From Rhodocollybia butyracea (Eukaryota; Basidiomycota; Agaricomycetes; Agaricales; Omphalotaceae), in contig JADNRY010000825.1 of NCBI GenBank assembly GCA_015501585.1, positions 1 to 24,896 on the forward strand: a DNA stretch of 24,896 nt, in the 5' to 3' direction. Below the pieces are notes generated by a model that made no database searches, was not told the origin of the DNA, and saw only the letters and a program-made list of their open reading frames with translations. This document shows positions 1 through 9,088 of the stretch, piece after piece. Position numbers and translations under genes: made by a program. The number at the start of each line of letters is the position of its first letter. Within the stretch, counting starts at the first letter, position 1.

Positions 1-408
1 ACCAACACTTTGGTGGGTTGCGTATTCAGTCAATGAGCTTCTGTTGAACTTGAGTATTGCGCAGAGCCTTCATGATTACTCAAGTCCAATAGCATCCCTG
101 CCGCCATCGAATGTCTCTTTACGAAACTTCGTGATAACAGGACTCTTTTACTGCTCACAACCCTTCAGTATTACTTACCAAATCCCAGGTTGACTTTCAC
201 CTCTGGTAGATTTAGACGTGGCGCTGTTCACTGGGTCACTCAAAATCTGTCATTGACCAAGAAAACAACTCAGACAAACTCCTGGCACAATACAGGAGTC
301 CGACTTCCAGTTGCACAAGTCGCGATGGCTAGCGATGGATAGCATAGTTACTCTGTGGTCTTGAACGCGAGCTTAGTACTACCGTCTACTACATGATTTT
401 GCCAAAAT
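1..408. other. no recognisable gene
   Basis: No open frame, RNA gene or convincing repeat is visible here. The stretch precedes the upstream repeat module that starts near 409. It could be unrelated intergenic DNA or older decayed sequence. Confidence 0.5.
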
Positions 409-540
409 GCGAGCAGCAAGCAGTCTTGAAGGTGCTCTCGAGTTGTAGTAAGTATTTTGGGTGTCCTAAGAAATAGCAGCCTGTGTTTTTTGAAATTTTG
501 GTTCATTCGTGGGGTTCTCTACTCCTCATAGCTTCTGTGA
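409..540 (+). repeat. upstream module of DUF6535 loci, copy 1
   Basis: This stretch resembles 3779-3905 and, in part, 13601-13720. Shared blocks in order are CAGTCTTGAA, TCTCGAGTTGTA, CAGCCTGTGTTTTT and TAGCTTCTGTGA, separated by diverged spacers. It lies about 85 bp upstream of the DUF6535 gene fragment at 625-1035, as copy 2 lies upstream of the intact gene at 9142. I infer a conserved 5' flank, possibly a promoter, copied together with the gene. A decayed transposon end is an alternative reading. Confidence 0.6.
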
Positions 541-624
541 CCAGTTTCGGCTGAGTCAGCTTCTAAATATGCTGCAGGCAGGAGGAAGAGGGGGATAACC
601 AGCACGGTCCGCGGAAGGCATCAA

Positions 625-1035
625 AAATTCAATTCAGGCCACAGCTTCTTTGCTAACGCCTCGTCAAGCGGAAAGGCATTTCTTTGGTATCCCAAAAAAG
701 CCATATGTTCCTGCTTATGGTGGGCATTTGAACATCATTACCTTTAGCTATCTTTTCAATAAACCGTGACATCGCTAGACCTTGGTGATGACTACGAACA
801 ACGATTTCCCGAAGACCCAATGGGCGAAGAGACTGGAATGAATACACGTGTATGGCGGACATACCGGCGGAAAGTGCTAAGTTTGACGCCGATATGGTCG
901 GAGAGGCTCGCAGATGGCTTAGACCTAGGACGCCATGCTAGTATTTGTGTCGTTCTTTCCTAATTTCTTCGCTCTCCTTAAATACAGCTAAGTATAGGCT
1001 GGAGTTTTCTCCGCAGTCGCCGCTTCCTTAGGATA
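625..1035 (+). pseudogene. DUF6535 gene 5' fragment (broken duplicate)
   Basis: This is a damaged copy of the first two exons, both introns and about 11 codons of exon 3 of the gene at 9142-12376. Exon 1 matches from CGCCTCGTCAAGCGG at 658 to the donor after TATG near 709. Exon 2 starts after the AG at about 778 and reads LGDDYEQRFPEDPMGEETG, as in the intact gene. A base is missing after GACATACC near 870, and extra bases occur near 911 and 930-938, so the frame is lost. The start-codon region is also deleted. The second intron and the start of exon 3 (CTCCGCAGTCGCCGCTTC) are still recognisable. Similarity stops near 1035, so no transmembrane region remains and no product is expected. Its value is as a reference for the locus without the retroelement. 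Confidence 0.8.
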
Positions 1036-1181
1036 CAGAATACAAAAAAAATTCTACATAATGTGCCACTCTGTTACAGTATTGTCCATTCTGCCTACCT
1101 ATATACATGACTTACATGACTTTTTCTTTTTACTGAGAGCCTTCAAGCGTATGAATTGGATTAGGATGGTGTAAATGGAAG

Positions 1182-3657
1182 CTAAGATGGACTCGGAGTC
1201 CTTGAGTACCGAGTCGAAGGGCTATTCAAGAAGAGGTAAATATGTATATCGTCAGAAGAGATGGTGTAGTTTGGCCAGCTCCTTTGGTGTGCCAAATTTG
1301 TTTTATCATATCCAGATTTTTGAAACAGTGGTTCCCAAACGAGCACCGGAAGTTTGAAAGATGAACCTTCCGGTTTATAAGTATCAAGGATCCAGCGTAT
1401 GGAATTTTCAGCAGTGAGTTCAATACACTTTCCCGCATGAACAAACTTGACCGGACTGAGTCCATAAGCCATTGCTGTAAAAGCAGAAGTGATATCGCAG
1501 TTATGGTCTGATATATTCGAATAGGCCTCCCGCAAATCCTGGAGGTAATCTTCTACAGAACGAGTGCGCCAGTCTTTCGAGTTGAAATGGATTGCTGCCC
1601 TAAACCAGCTCTCAAGCTCGTCTAGACTGGCCGCGGAGAGTAGATGTTCATCGATCCGTTCAAGAGTTTCAGCAATTGCATAAAGGTTATACCTGAAATC
1701 AACCAGCTTTTCTGACATCCCAGGAAGAAATGCCCCGAGTGACCGAAAAAGAAGTGTCTTTGCGGATAGACTGGAGGTAGAGTGGCCAAGCCATACAAGT
1801 GAAGCTAAACTCTGCTTCTGGTGGGATTCAGGGTCGCAGGCCGCCAAACGTTCCGCTTCCTTCAAAGTGTAACTAAAGTCTGGCCCATCAAGATATCCAG
1901 CTTCAAACTCCTGATTCATGAGTTTCCTGACCCATTCGTAGGCGTAGATTATCCCTGGGTATATAAAATATGCATATATTGCCAGAGGCAGCTGACAAGC
2001 AAGGCTGGAATAGAACAGATCTGTAAAGGTTGTCCTGTAAGGACATTGGACAGTGAATAGCGGAAGGACCGCTGCTGTGAGGTAAAGGACAACAACAGTC
2101 CCAGATATAGCACCAATAACATATGCCATTGTGGTGCTTAGAGGAATAAGGAAGATAATGAGCCCAGCAAGGAATAGCATCAAGGCAAGATGGAGTAGGA
2201 TTGGGAGCATTCCAATGAGTGACTGAACCTGCCATTTCTCAAGCCCATCAAAACGAAACTGCCGAATGAATGCTCGTTCCCGGGGTGTACCAGTGATAAT
2301 CGACATATACTGACGGAGCCACTGCTTTGCAAGCACAGCAAAGAGAGCAACAGACAGGGAAATAGTGAGGCTTGTAAACCATAGACCATTTACCCACAGA
2401 TCAAGAAGGGCGGGAGAGAATGCGGTACTGGTGAGAGGGATGTTCGAGGAGGCAGTACTATTTGTATTTGCACGAAACAACAAGGTCAACTCGCTGAGAT
2501 AAGATGCAGCGAGCTGAGTATAGTCTTGAGACAGTGACTGTGATGTCTGTGCAACGAATGTTGTGAGAACAGCAGAGAAAAGACCAGCCTGTAAAGGGAT
2601 CAGTAACTTCAACTGAGCCAATGTGTCAAGGAGCGTACAAAGACCAGTAGGATATCTAGACTGTCACCGAGTTCCCCAACCATATCATTGTCGAAAGGTG
2701 TTGCTTCATCATGATAGATCCACCAGATGCGGGCATCTTCATCAAGTTCATGATATCGTTCATCCTCTGGGTATTTAAGCCTGTAGTCGTAGTTTGCTAC
2801 ATCCAATGTCAAAAACATGAAAAAGAATACATACAAATTATGGTACACATACCTGCCAAAGGATGTACTCGTGCTGCTTGTTCCTTTTTCAATCCGAAGC
2901 GACAAACCTTGAAAGGTTCATTTCCGGTGCTTTGCGGTATTTTATTTTCTGAACCGGTGACAGCATCCTGTAAATGTGAGATTGCCTCGTAGAGAGAATC
3001 AAATATAGTTGTAAGAGTACTGGCTGGTGGATACGATGCCTGGGCAGGGAGAGCACTAGTAGTTGGTGGGTCAGATGGCTGAACAGGGTGAGCTTCAGCT
3101 TGTGGGGTAGATGTAGGTTCCGTTTTTGGTACAACTTGGATGTAAGTGAGCGGAGGCAAGACAGGCACAGAACCAGAGGCATAATCTGTTGGCGTGGATG
3201 TATGGTGAAAATCTTCCTTCGCACCTCGAGATTCCTCCGGCACACTGCTCGCATGAGATAGAGGTGGAAGCCCCTTTGCCTGTGCAATCTCAGGCAAGTA
3301 AGATATGGAATGGGAAGAAGTATCATGAAGCTCTGTCAGTGCGGAAGATGGGGTCCAATGAGCCTCATTTACTATACCCAGAGATTCCACCGGCAAACTC
3401 TCGGAAGGAATATGAGGAACCAAGGAAGAATCCACTCTATCGTTGCTTGTTAACTGAGACATTGCTGGAGCGGAGGCCGGATGGACGTCTGAACTAGATC
3501 GCAGAGTAGTCTCGCGCACCTCGCGCGCCTGCATCATGGCATGTATACTGCGCATGAGGAAGAGCATCTCATCTGAACAATTCATCCCAAGTTGCGCACC
3601 ATCAAAAGAAGCTCCGGTTGCTTTCGAAGATTGCTTCATCGGCTGGTGTAGTAGCAA
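1182..3657 (-). CDS. DUF6535 domain membrane protein
   Basis: Function is unknown; DUF6535 is a family of predicted membrane proteins expanded in Agaricomycetes. I read three exons: 3657-2853, 2796-2639 and 2588-1182, with introns of 56 and 50 bp that keep the frame, giving about 789 residues. Exon 1 codes for a long Ser/Thr/Pro-rich, probably disordered region. Exon 2 carries the conserved entry motif, with IWWIYHDEA and DMVGELGDSLDILLVF. Exon 3 opens with AGLFSAVLTTFVAQ and holds hydrophobic helices around LWFTSLTISLSVALFAVLAK and LLHLALMLFLAGLIIFLIPL, plus GTPRERAFIRQFRFDGLEKW between them. A soluble C-terminal half of about 250 residues follows. A second Met at 3639 could be the true start. 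The gene is divergent from the DUF6535 gene at 9142; before the retroelement inserted, the two starts were about 340 bp apart. No frameshift or internal stop is present. The joining of exon 1 to exon 2 is inferred from splice phase only. Confidence 0.85.
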
Positions 3658-3946
3658 TATAGTAGATGGAAAGTGAGGGCAACGTGGAGTTGGCGTGCTG
3701 TGGATAACAGACGTTTATCGATAAGGCCAGGAGTCACATGAGATTGATAGCTCTTACATCGTGGCCGCCTTCATCGCAACTCGTACAGGAACAGTCTTGA
3801 ACGTGGTCTCGAGTTGTATTCTCGATGACCTAAAACATCAGCCTGTGTTTTTAGCTCTTGAGGTGGGGGTTCTTTATTATTCTCTATTCTGCGTAGCTTC
3901 TGTGATATCGATGGCAGATTGCGGTCAACAAAGAGGCGCCAATAAT
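3658..3946. promoter_or_regulatory. remaining part of divergent promoter between two DUF6535 genes
   Basis: This is the gap between the minus-strand DUF6535 start and the left end of the retroelement. Together with 9089-9141 it would have made a shared intergenic region of about 340 bp between two divergent starts. It contains copy 2 of the upstream module. No clear TATA box is visible. The insertion now separates the plus-strand gene from this sequence by 5.1 kb. Confidence 0.5.
3779..3905 (+). repeat. upstream module of DUF6535 loci, copy 2
   Basis: This copy shares ACAGTCTTGAA, GGTCTCGAGTTGTA, ACATCAGCCTGTGTTTTTAG and TAGCTTCTGTGA with copies at 409-540 and/or 13601-13720. It lies just left of the retroelement insertion point. 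In the uninterrupted locus it would sit about 95 bp upstream of the ATG now at 9142, the same arrangement as copy 1. Confidence 0.65.
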
Positions 3947-4310
3947 TCGCGTTTTAAAGATTTATTTACAAGAGTCTAATCATCGAGGTAAGTGATGATA
4001 TATACATCATCTTCCTTCCACTCACCGATGGTCAGTGTACGCTCCGCGCGACTCAGACCCCGCTCTCCTTTCCATCGGTTTAAGTACTGGGTCCCGTACC
4101 CCAGCTCCGGCCCCTTTTTGTCTCTCATTCATTTTTATATTTCACTTACTCCTATAAATACTTGAGAGCCACGGTAGCATTACAAGTTTTCCACTGTCTA
4201 ACTTGTCCGTGTTCACTCTCAGGTATGTACATAGCTCTGGTATAAAGTTTTCCTCTGTCTAACTTATCCATATGCTCTCTCAGCCGTTTAGTTCATACAA
4301 GTTTTCGCTA
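3947..4310 (+). repeat. Ngaro split direct repeat A1
   Basis: This stretch is identical to A2 at 8559-8922 except for A versus G in GTTC(A/G)CTCTC near 4215. It begins TCGCGTTTTAAAGA and ends GTTTTCGCTA. It contains a good TATA sequence, TATAAATA at 4153-4160, a likely element promoter. A short inverted pair, TGATG and CATCA, flanks ATATATA near 3990. The module AAGTTTTCC..CTGTCTAACTT..CTCTCAG occurs twice, 61 bp apart, with a partial third copy near 4299. Confidence 0.93.
4223..4283 (+). other. putative 5' leader intron of the Ngaro transcript
   Basis: CTCTCAG|GTATGT gives a strong fungal donor. CTAAC at 4259-4263 gives a branch point 20 bp before CTCTCTCAG, whose AG ends at 4283. The 61-bp size matches the introns of neighbouring genes. 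The unit just upstream (4184-4222) repeats the branch point and acceptor, so an acceptor abuts the donor. This is inferred from motifs only. Confidence 0.4.
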
Positions 4311-4343
4311 TATCTTTTATAAAACATCATTTCATTCAACTCT

Positions 4344-7300
4344 ATGTCTGATGGAACCAACACTTCGAAACCCGCTTCTGGGGATATCCCCGTCGCAGGT
4401 GACACTCGAACAGCAACTGGCTCCAACACCACGCATACTGCATCAGGATCAACTCCTTCACTTGGGAATGTCGAATCTTCCGCCTTACCCCTCTCTCCCG
4501 AGGTCTCACGACAATGTGTTGAGTTCACTAAGCGGTTTGAAGATGGCGACATCACCAAGTTCGATGCCTTCTTCAACGTTCAAAGAGCTCTCATTCCGGA
4601 AAAGCTCGATCAGAATGCCCTTGCTCAAACACTCTCATTCTACTTCAACCTCCTCGACGTCATGGAGACACAGAGACAGAAGGCCGCTGAAATCGGGCAA
4701 TCTCACAGTGGGGATGAAACCCAAGTTACTTCAGAGACTAGGAAACGGCCCCTCAGAGATGATGAAGCTGTCGGGTCTGACTCCGAATCTGAATCTGATG
4801 ACGCAGAACCTACCTCTCGTCGCAAGGTTGACATCACTACCTTTGCCTGGATGTCCCGTTCAAACATCCCCCAACTATCTCCAGTCCTGGAAAAAACCCG
4901 ACTTGCACTCGAGAATTTCTCCCGAGACCCTAGGACTGTACGATCGTCAATCATCTCCCAACCTGACTGTCCCAGCTTTAGCTTCGAGGATTGGGATGAT
5001 CTCATCAGAGGAAAGCCAGCCAAGTTTGACCACATCTTTTCGAGCATTCACGCAACTTCCCTTGATGACAAGCAAAGTCAAAAGGTTGGTGACATCGAGT
5101 TCAGATTTGGAAACCATCTCCCTAAACGAACCATATCAACCCATGGGGAATGGTCTATCACCTTTGATAAATATGCAAGAGCCGTTGAGTATGTGCTCCC
5201 CCATCGCAACGATGAGCTCCGATCATACAGAGACTACATTTCTCAACTCTTCGCTTCCCTCCCTGCCAGTAACCATTCTCGGGTCCTCAACTATGACAAG
5301 GCCGTTAGACTCCGTGTCTCGCAAACTCGCTGTTACTTACTCTCCGACCATAGCTCCTTCACGGACCTATCTCTCCTCTGGCTCCAAGCACCGTCGTGGA
5401 CTAGCGAGCCCATATCAGGCAAGCCTGGAAACAGTACGAAGCAAACGAACAACCGTCGCAGGGACCCTTGTAGAAGGTTCAACGACAAAAAATGCCCAAA
5501 CACAGCAGAAACTTGCAATTACAAGCACATCTGCTCAAGCTGCAAAAGCAACTCCATGGACGAGCAGACTGCACCAACACGCCAAGAACCAACTGAACGT
5601 TGGTTCCGTCGCCCCCGCTATGCCCGTGATTTTATCTGGGATAGCTCAGACGACGCAACCGAAAGACTCACATTGGCCAAAGCCTCCGAATTCATGCCTG
5701 CTCTCCCAGGAGTACCTGATAACAAAATCTTGAACGACGTAGCGATTCACACTATCAAAACCAATCCGCACCTCTTCCGTGTCACTACACCAATCAATGT
5801 CGAAGTTTTTGGACGTTACCTCCAATCCCATCCAAACCAACCCTTCGTAAATTCGGTGCTTCATGGGTTACAATATGGTTTTTGGCCATGGGCTGATACA
5901 TCCAATCCCGATGTACCACCAACCTTGGACCGGTCTTACCCCTTAAAAGACAGCAATCACCTTGCCTTCTCCCGTTCACAGCGAGACCTTGAAATTCAAG
6001 CTTGCCGTTTCTCTCAGGGATTCCCGGAGCTTCTACCTGGAATGCAATCTATCCCAGTTGTCGTTGTTCCAAAACCTCATTCAAACAAACTCAGGCTCAC
6101 CGTTCACCACAGTGCAGGACCGTTCTCCCCAAACTCTTTCATAGACCGGAAGTATGTGTCCGTAAAATTAGATAACCTTCATGATTTAGGTGCTGCACTC
6201 CTTCGAGTGCGTCGTGTCCATGGTAACAGACGCCTAGTTGTCTTCAAATCCGATGTCTCCCAAGCATACCGCCGCCTACCGATGGAACCACGATGGCAAA
6301 TACGCCAGATAATCCGAATCGCAAATCTATTCCACACTGATCAGTGTAATAATTTCGGAAATTGAGGTGCTGGTGGCATCTGGGGAAACTTCTTTGCCCT
6401 TGTCCTGTGGATAGCCATTTATATTCTCCTTCTTCAAGACTTATTCGGATACGTTGACGATGCATTTAGCTGGGAATTTGAAGATCATCAAGAATACTAC
6501 TCACCTTACAGCAAATTCTTCCCTACAAAACAGACCCGCCTCCTCCTCCTGTGGGATGAACTCGGAATTCCCCATGATGAACCCAAACAACTTTGGGGCC
6601 CTTCCCTCATGATCATCGGGTTCGAAGTAGATCCAAACAAAATGACTATCACAATGACTGCTGACTCCCGTTCCGACCTCCTAGCTGCCTTGCGCGAATT
6701 CGCTGTCCCAGGCAAACGATGGGAGCTCAGAGAATTCCAACGTATAGGCGGTTGGGTAAACTGGTCTTTGAACGTTTACCCGTTGCTGCGTCCAGGACTC
6801 TCTTCCCTGTATGAAAAGATGTCAGGAAAGGACAAGCCTTCTCAAAAAATTTGGATCAACACCTGTGTCTGTCGCGAGATTCATTGGCTTGCAAGCCATA
6901 TTGAGAATTCAAATGGTATACGAATGCTAGACTCCGATGAATGGGGCCCAGACGAAGCAGATCTTGTGTTCTACACAGACGCTTGCATGTCCGGGATGGG
7001 TTACTGGCTGAAATCCGGTTCTGTGGCCCTAGGCTATCAGTACAAAATCGAGGATACACCAGAAAAGCCAATATTTTTCTTCGAAGCACTAACCGTACTT
7101 TCCGCTTTTCAATACGCAACTGTCTTCTCTAACCCGCCACCAAAGCGAGTCTTCATTTTCACAGACAACACAAACACCGTCGACATGTTCAATTCCTTGA
7201 AGGCTAAAGCTGAGTACAACTCTTTACTCATCACTGCCGTTGAACTTGGATTGAATGCCAACTCTAACCTACGTGTTGGACACATCCCCGGTGACAAAAA

Positions 7301-7418
7301 CTCTATTGCCGATGCTTTATCTCGGTTCGACAACGACAAGGTGTATGATTTGTGCCCTGACATGGTCATCTCCCCATTTAGACCCCCTCGTTTGATGATG
7401 GGGGCAGACCTAAAATGA
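4344..7418 (+). CDS. Ngaro Gag-reverse transcriptase-RNase H frame, interrupted by one TGA
   Basis: One reading frame runs 1,025 codons from ATG at 4344 to TGA at 7416, broken only by TGA at 6363-6365. The first ~370 codons are Gag-like, with an acidic Ser/Asp/Glu stretch near codons 145-155. A CCCH knuckle follows (C376, C384, C391, H395). RT begins near codon 570 (IPVVVVPKPHS). Motif A is FKSDVSQAYRRL with D637, and the catalytic YVDD lies at codons 703-706. RNase H has its four acidic residues: D879 (YTDA), E914 (FFEAL), D941 (FTDN) and D990 (IADALSR). The TGA replaces a residue between motif A and YVDD in the conserved FGN-x-GAG stretch. One base change of a CGA Arg codon would explain it, though GGA is equally possible. 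The stop leaves a 673-residue product lacking the active site. The frame's end overlaps the recombinase start as ATGA. Gag and RT being fused in one frame is notable for the group. Confidence 0.9.
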
Positions 7419-8392
7419 ACCTACCCGCGCCCTCCTCCCGACAGCCTTCCCGGCCTGTCTGGAGCCACGCACGCCTTGTGCACGAACGAAATATCGCACT
7501 AGGTCATGCTCTCGAGCCCTCTTCCCGGGCATCATACTCTTCTGCCCTTCAATCATATGTCACTTTCTGTCGGAACCATTCTATGTCTATTGAACCCACA
7601 CCCGAAACTCTATCTTTTTACATTGTATACATGTATCATTTCATCCCGAGGTCCGTACCGACCTACTTGTCAGGAATTTGCAGCCAACTCGAACCCTTCT
7701 ATCCTGAAATCCGCAAGTCTCGTAACCATCGCCTAGTCCAAAAAACATTACGAGGATGCAAGAAAATACACTCCGTTCCTGCATCTCGAAAACGTCCTCT
7801 TCACCGCACTGAACTCACTGAGGTCCACACCAAATTGAACAACTCTTCCTCATATGACGACCTTTTATTCTTGGCCATCCTGTTTATCGGTTTCTTTGCG
7901 CTCATGCGACTCGGCGAACTGGTATGGCCAGACAAAAAATCTCTCCAGTCTTTCCGCAAGGTCGCTTTACGTTCTTCCTTCTCAGGAGATCACAACCACG
8001 TCGAGTTCAACCTACCCACACATAAGGCTGACAAAACTTTCGATGGCTCAAGAATAATGGTCCTGGCAACGAACGAGAAAGATTGCCCCGTTTCCATTAT
8101 GTGGAAGTACATTGCAGAGCGCGACAAGCGCTTCCCAGCGTTGCCTCATCTTTGGGTGAAATCGGACGGTTCAATACCAACTCGCTCTTGGTTTATCCGT
8201 CACCTCCGCACTTTTTTCCATGACAACGTTGCCGGACACTCGCTTCGCTCAGGAGGCGCTACTTTCCTCGCTCAGATCGGCACACCATCGGAGCTTATTC
8301 AAGCAGCCGGTCGCTGGGCTTCTGACGCCTTCAAGATCTACATTCGCCTTCACCCGGTGTTGTTGACAGCTCTCCTCTTCAGCCAACGCTGA
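7415..8392 (+). CDS. Ngaro tyrosine recombinase
   Basis: This 325-residue frame codes for a phage-integrase-type tyrosine recombinase that would insert the element's circular DNA copy into the genome. The catalytic set is visible in order: R165 in ALMRLGEL, K204 in PTHKADK, H275 and R278 in GHSLRSGGAT, W301 in GRWASDAF and the nucleophile Y309 in KIYIRLHP. The N-terminal part (about residues 16-120) resembles a SAM-like core-binding domain, with SRASYSSALQSYVTFC and SVPTYLSGI. The frame is intact. Its ATG overlaps the RNase H stop codon by four bases (ATGA), suggesting coupled termination and re-initiation on one transcript. The stop lies 59 bp before B1. Since the gag-RT frame is broken, this may be the only functional protein of this copy. 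Identification from catalytic motifs is strong. Confidence 0.93.
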   Translation: MNLPAPSSRQPSRPVWSHARLVHERNIALGHALEPSSRASYSSALQSYVTFCRNHSMSIEPTPETLSFYIVYMYHFIPRSVPTYLSGICSQLEPFYPEIRKSRNHRLVQKTLRGCKKIHSVPASRKRPLHRTELTEVHTKLNNSSSYDDLLFLAILFIGFFALMRLGELVWPDKKSLQSFRKVALRSSFSGDHNHVEFNLPTHKADKTFDGSRIMVLATNEKDCPVSIMWKYIAERDKRFPALPHLWVKSDGSIPTRSWFIRHLRTFFHDNVAGHSLRSGGATFLAQIGTPSELIQAAGRWASDAFKIYIRLHPVLLTALLFSQR

Positions 8393-8451
8393 ACAAACAC
8401 AAATCCAACACCGTTCACCACATCACTTCGTTCAACTCCTCTATACCTCTA

Positions 8452-8558
8452 CCCTAGTTCACTCTCCAATCCGAATTCAGGGAGTCATCGCTGATACAGG
8501 GTGACTCCCGTGTCTGCCTAACGTGCTCGAATAAACGAAACGGCGCCTCGCTGATTAG
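8452..8558 (+). repeat. Ngaro split direct repeat B1
   Basis: This 107-bp stretch matches B2 (8982-9088) except at two positions, C/T near 8526 and C/A near 8541. It holds an inverted pair, GGGAGTCA at 8480-8487 and TGACTCCC at 8502-8509, able to form a hairpin. AATAAA at 8530-8535 is a possible polyadenylation signal. Its end, GATTAG, abuts A2 directly, which resembles a circle junction. Confidence 0.92.
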
Positions 8559-8922
8559 TCGCGTTTTAAAGATTTATTTACAAGAGTCTAATCATCGAGG
8601 TAAGTGATGATATATACATCATCTTCCTTCCACTCACCGATGGTCAGTGTACGCTCCGCGCGACTCAGACCCCGCTCTCCTTTCCATCGGTTTAAGTACT
8701 GGGTCCCGTACCCCAGCTCCGGCCCCTTTTTGTCTCTCATTCATTTTTATATTTCACTTACTCCTATAAATACTTGAGAGCCACGGTAGCATTACAAGTT
8801 TTCCACTGTCTAACTTGTCCGTGTTCGCTCTCAGGTATGTACATAGCTCTGGTATAAAGTTTTCCTCTGTCTAACTTATCCATATGCTCTCTCAGCCGTT
8901 TAGTTCATACAAGTTTTCGCTA
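8559..8922 (+). repeat. Ngaro split direct repeat A2
   Basis: This is the second copy of A, 363 of 364 bases identical to A1, with its TATAAATA at 8765-8772. It follows B1 with no gap. The next 59 bp (8923-8981) are only loosely similar to the A1 continuation at 4311-4348: both carry TATAAAA, then ATTCA, and end in CTATGTC. The true A unit may therefore reach B2. Confidence 0.92.
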
Positions 8923-8981
8923 CCCTCCCTCCACTTGCCCTTATAAAATACTTCTATTCATCTACGTTCATGTAACTATGT

Positions 8982-9088
8982 CCCTAGTTCACTCTCCAAT
9001 CCGAATTCAGGGAGTCATCGCTGATACAGGGTGACTCCCGTGTCTGCCTAACGTGTTCGAATAAACGAAAAGGCGCCTCGCTGATTAG
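8982..9088 (+). repeat. Ngaro split direct repeat B2, right end of element
   Basis: This is the terminal copy of B. The hairpin arms are at 9010-9017 and 9032-9039 and AATAAA is at 9060-9065. It ends GGCGCCTCGCTGATTAG. Host sequence resumes at 9089, 53 bp before the start codon of the next gene. Confidence 0.92.

Larger units (their letters stand above)
3947..9088 (+). mobile_element. Ngaro-like (DIRS order) tyrosine-recombinase retrotransposon
   Basis: The order is A1 (3947-4310), gag-RT-RNase H frame (4344-7418), tyrosine recombinase frame (7415-8392), then B1 (8452-8558), A2 (8559-8922) and B2 (8982-9088). Such split direct repeats, A1-ORFs-B1A2B2, with a tyrosine recombinase in place of a DDE integrase, are the hallmark of Ngaro-type elements, known in basidiomycetes. 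No target duplication is seen: the left flank ends AATAAT and the right flank begins ATTACAATTC, as expected for recombinase-mediated insertion. A1 and A2 differ at 1 of 364 positions and B1 and B2 at 2 of 107, so the copy is recent. It is complete except for one in-frame TGA in the RT region, so this copy is probably non-autonomous for RT while its recombinase frame is intact. No methyltransferase or SGNH-hydrolase frame is present. Confidence 0.93.

Noticed and set aside
653..862. Minus-strand open frame, repeated at 9097-9366
   Set aside because: It is antisense to DUF6535 exons 1-2 in both places; its conservation follows from the duplicated plus-strand gene.
3947..8922. A1 and A2 as LTRs of an LTR retrotransposon
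   Set aside because: A2 is embedded between two B copies, there is no protease or DDE integrase, and the second enzyme is a tyrosine recombinase.
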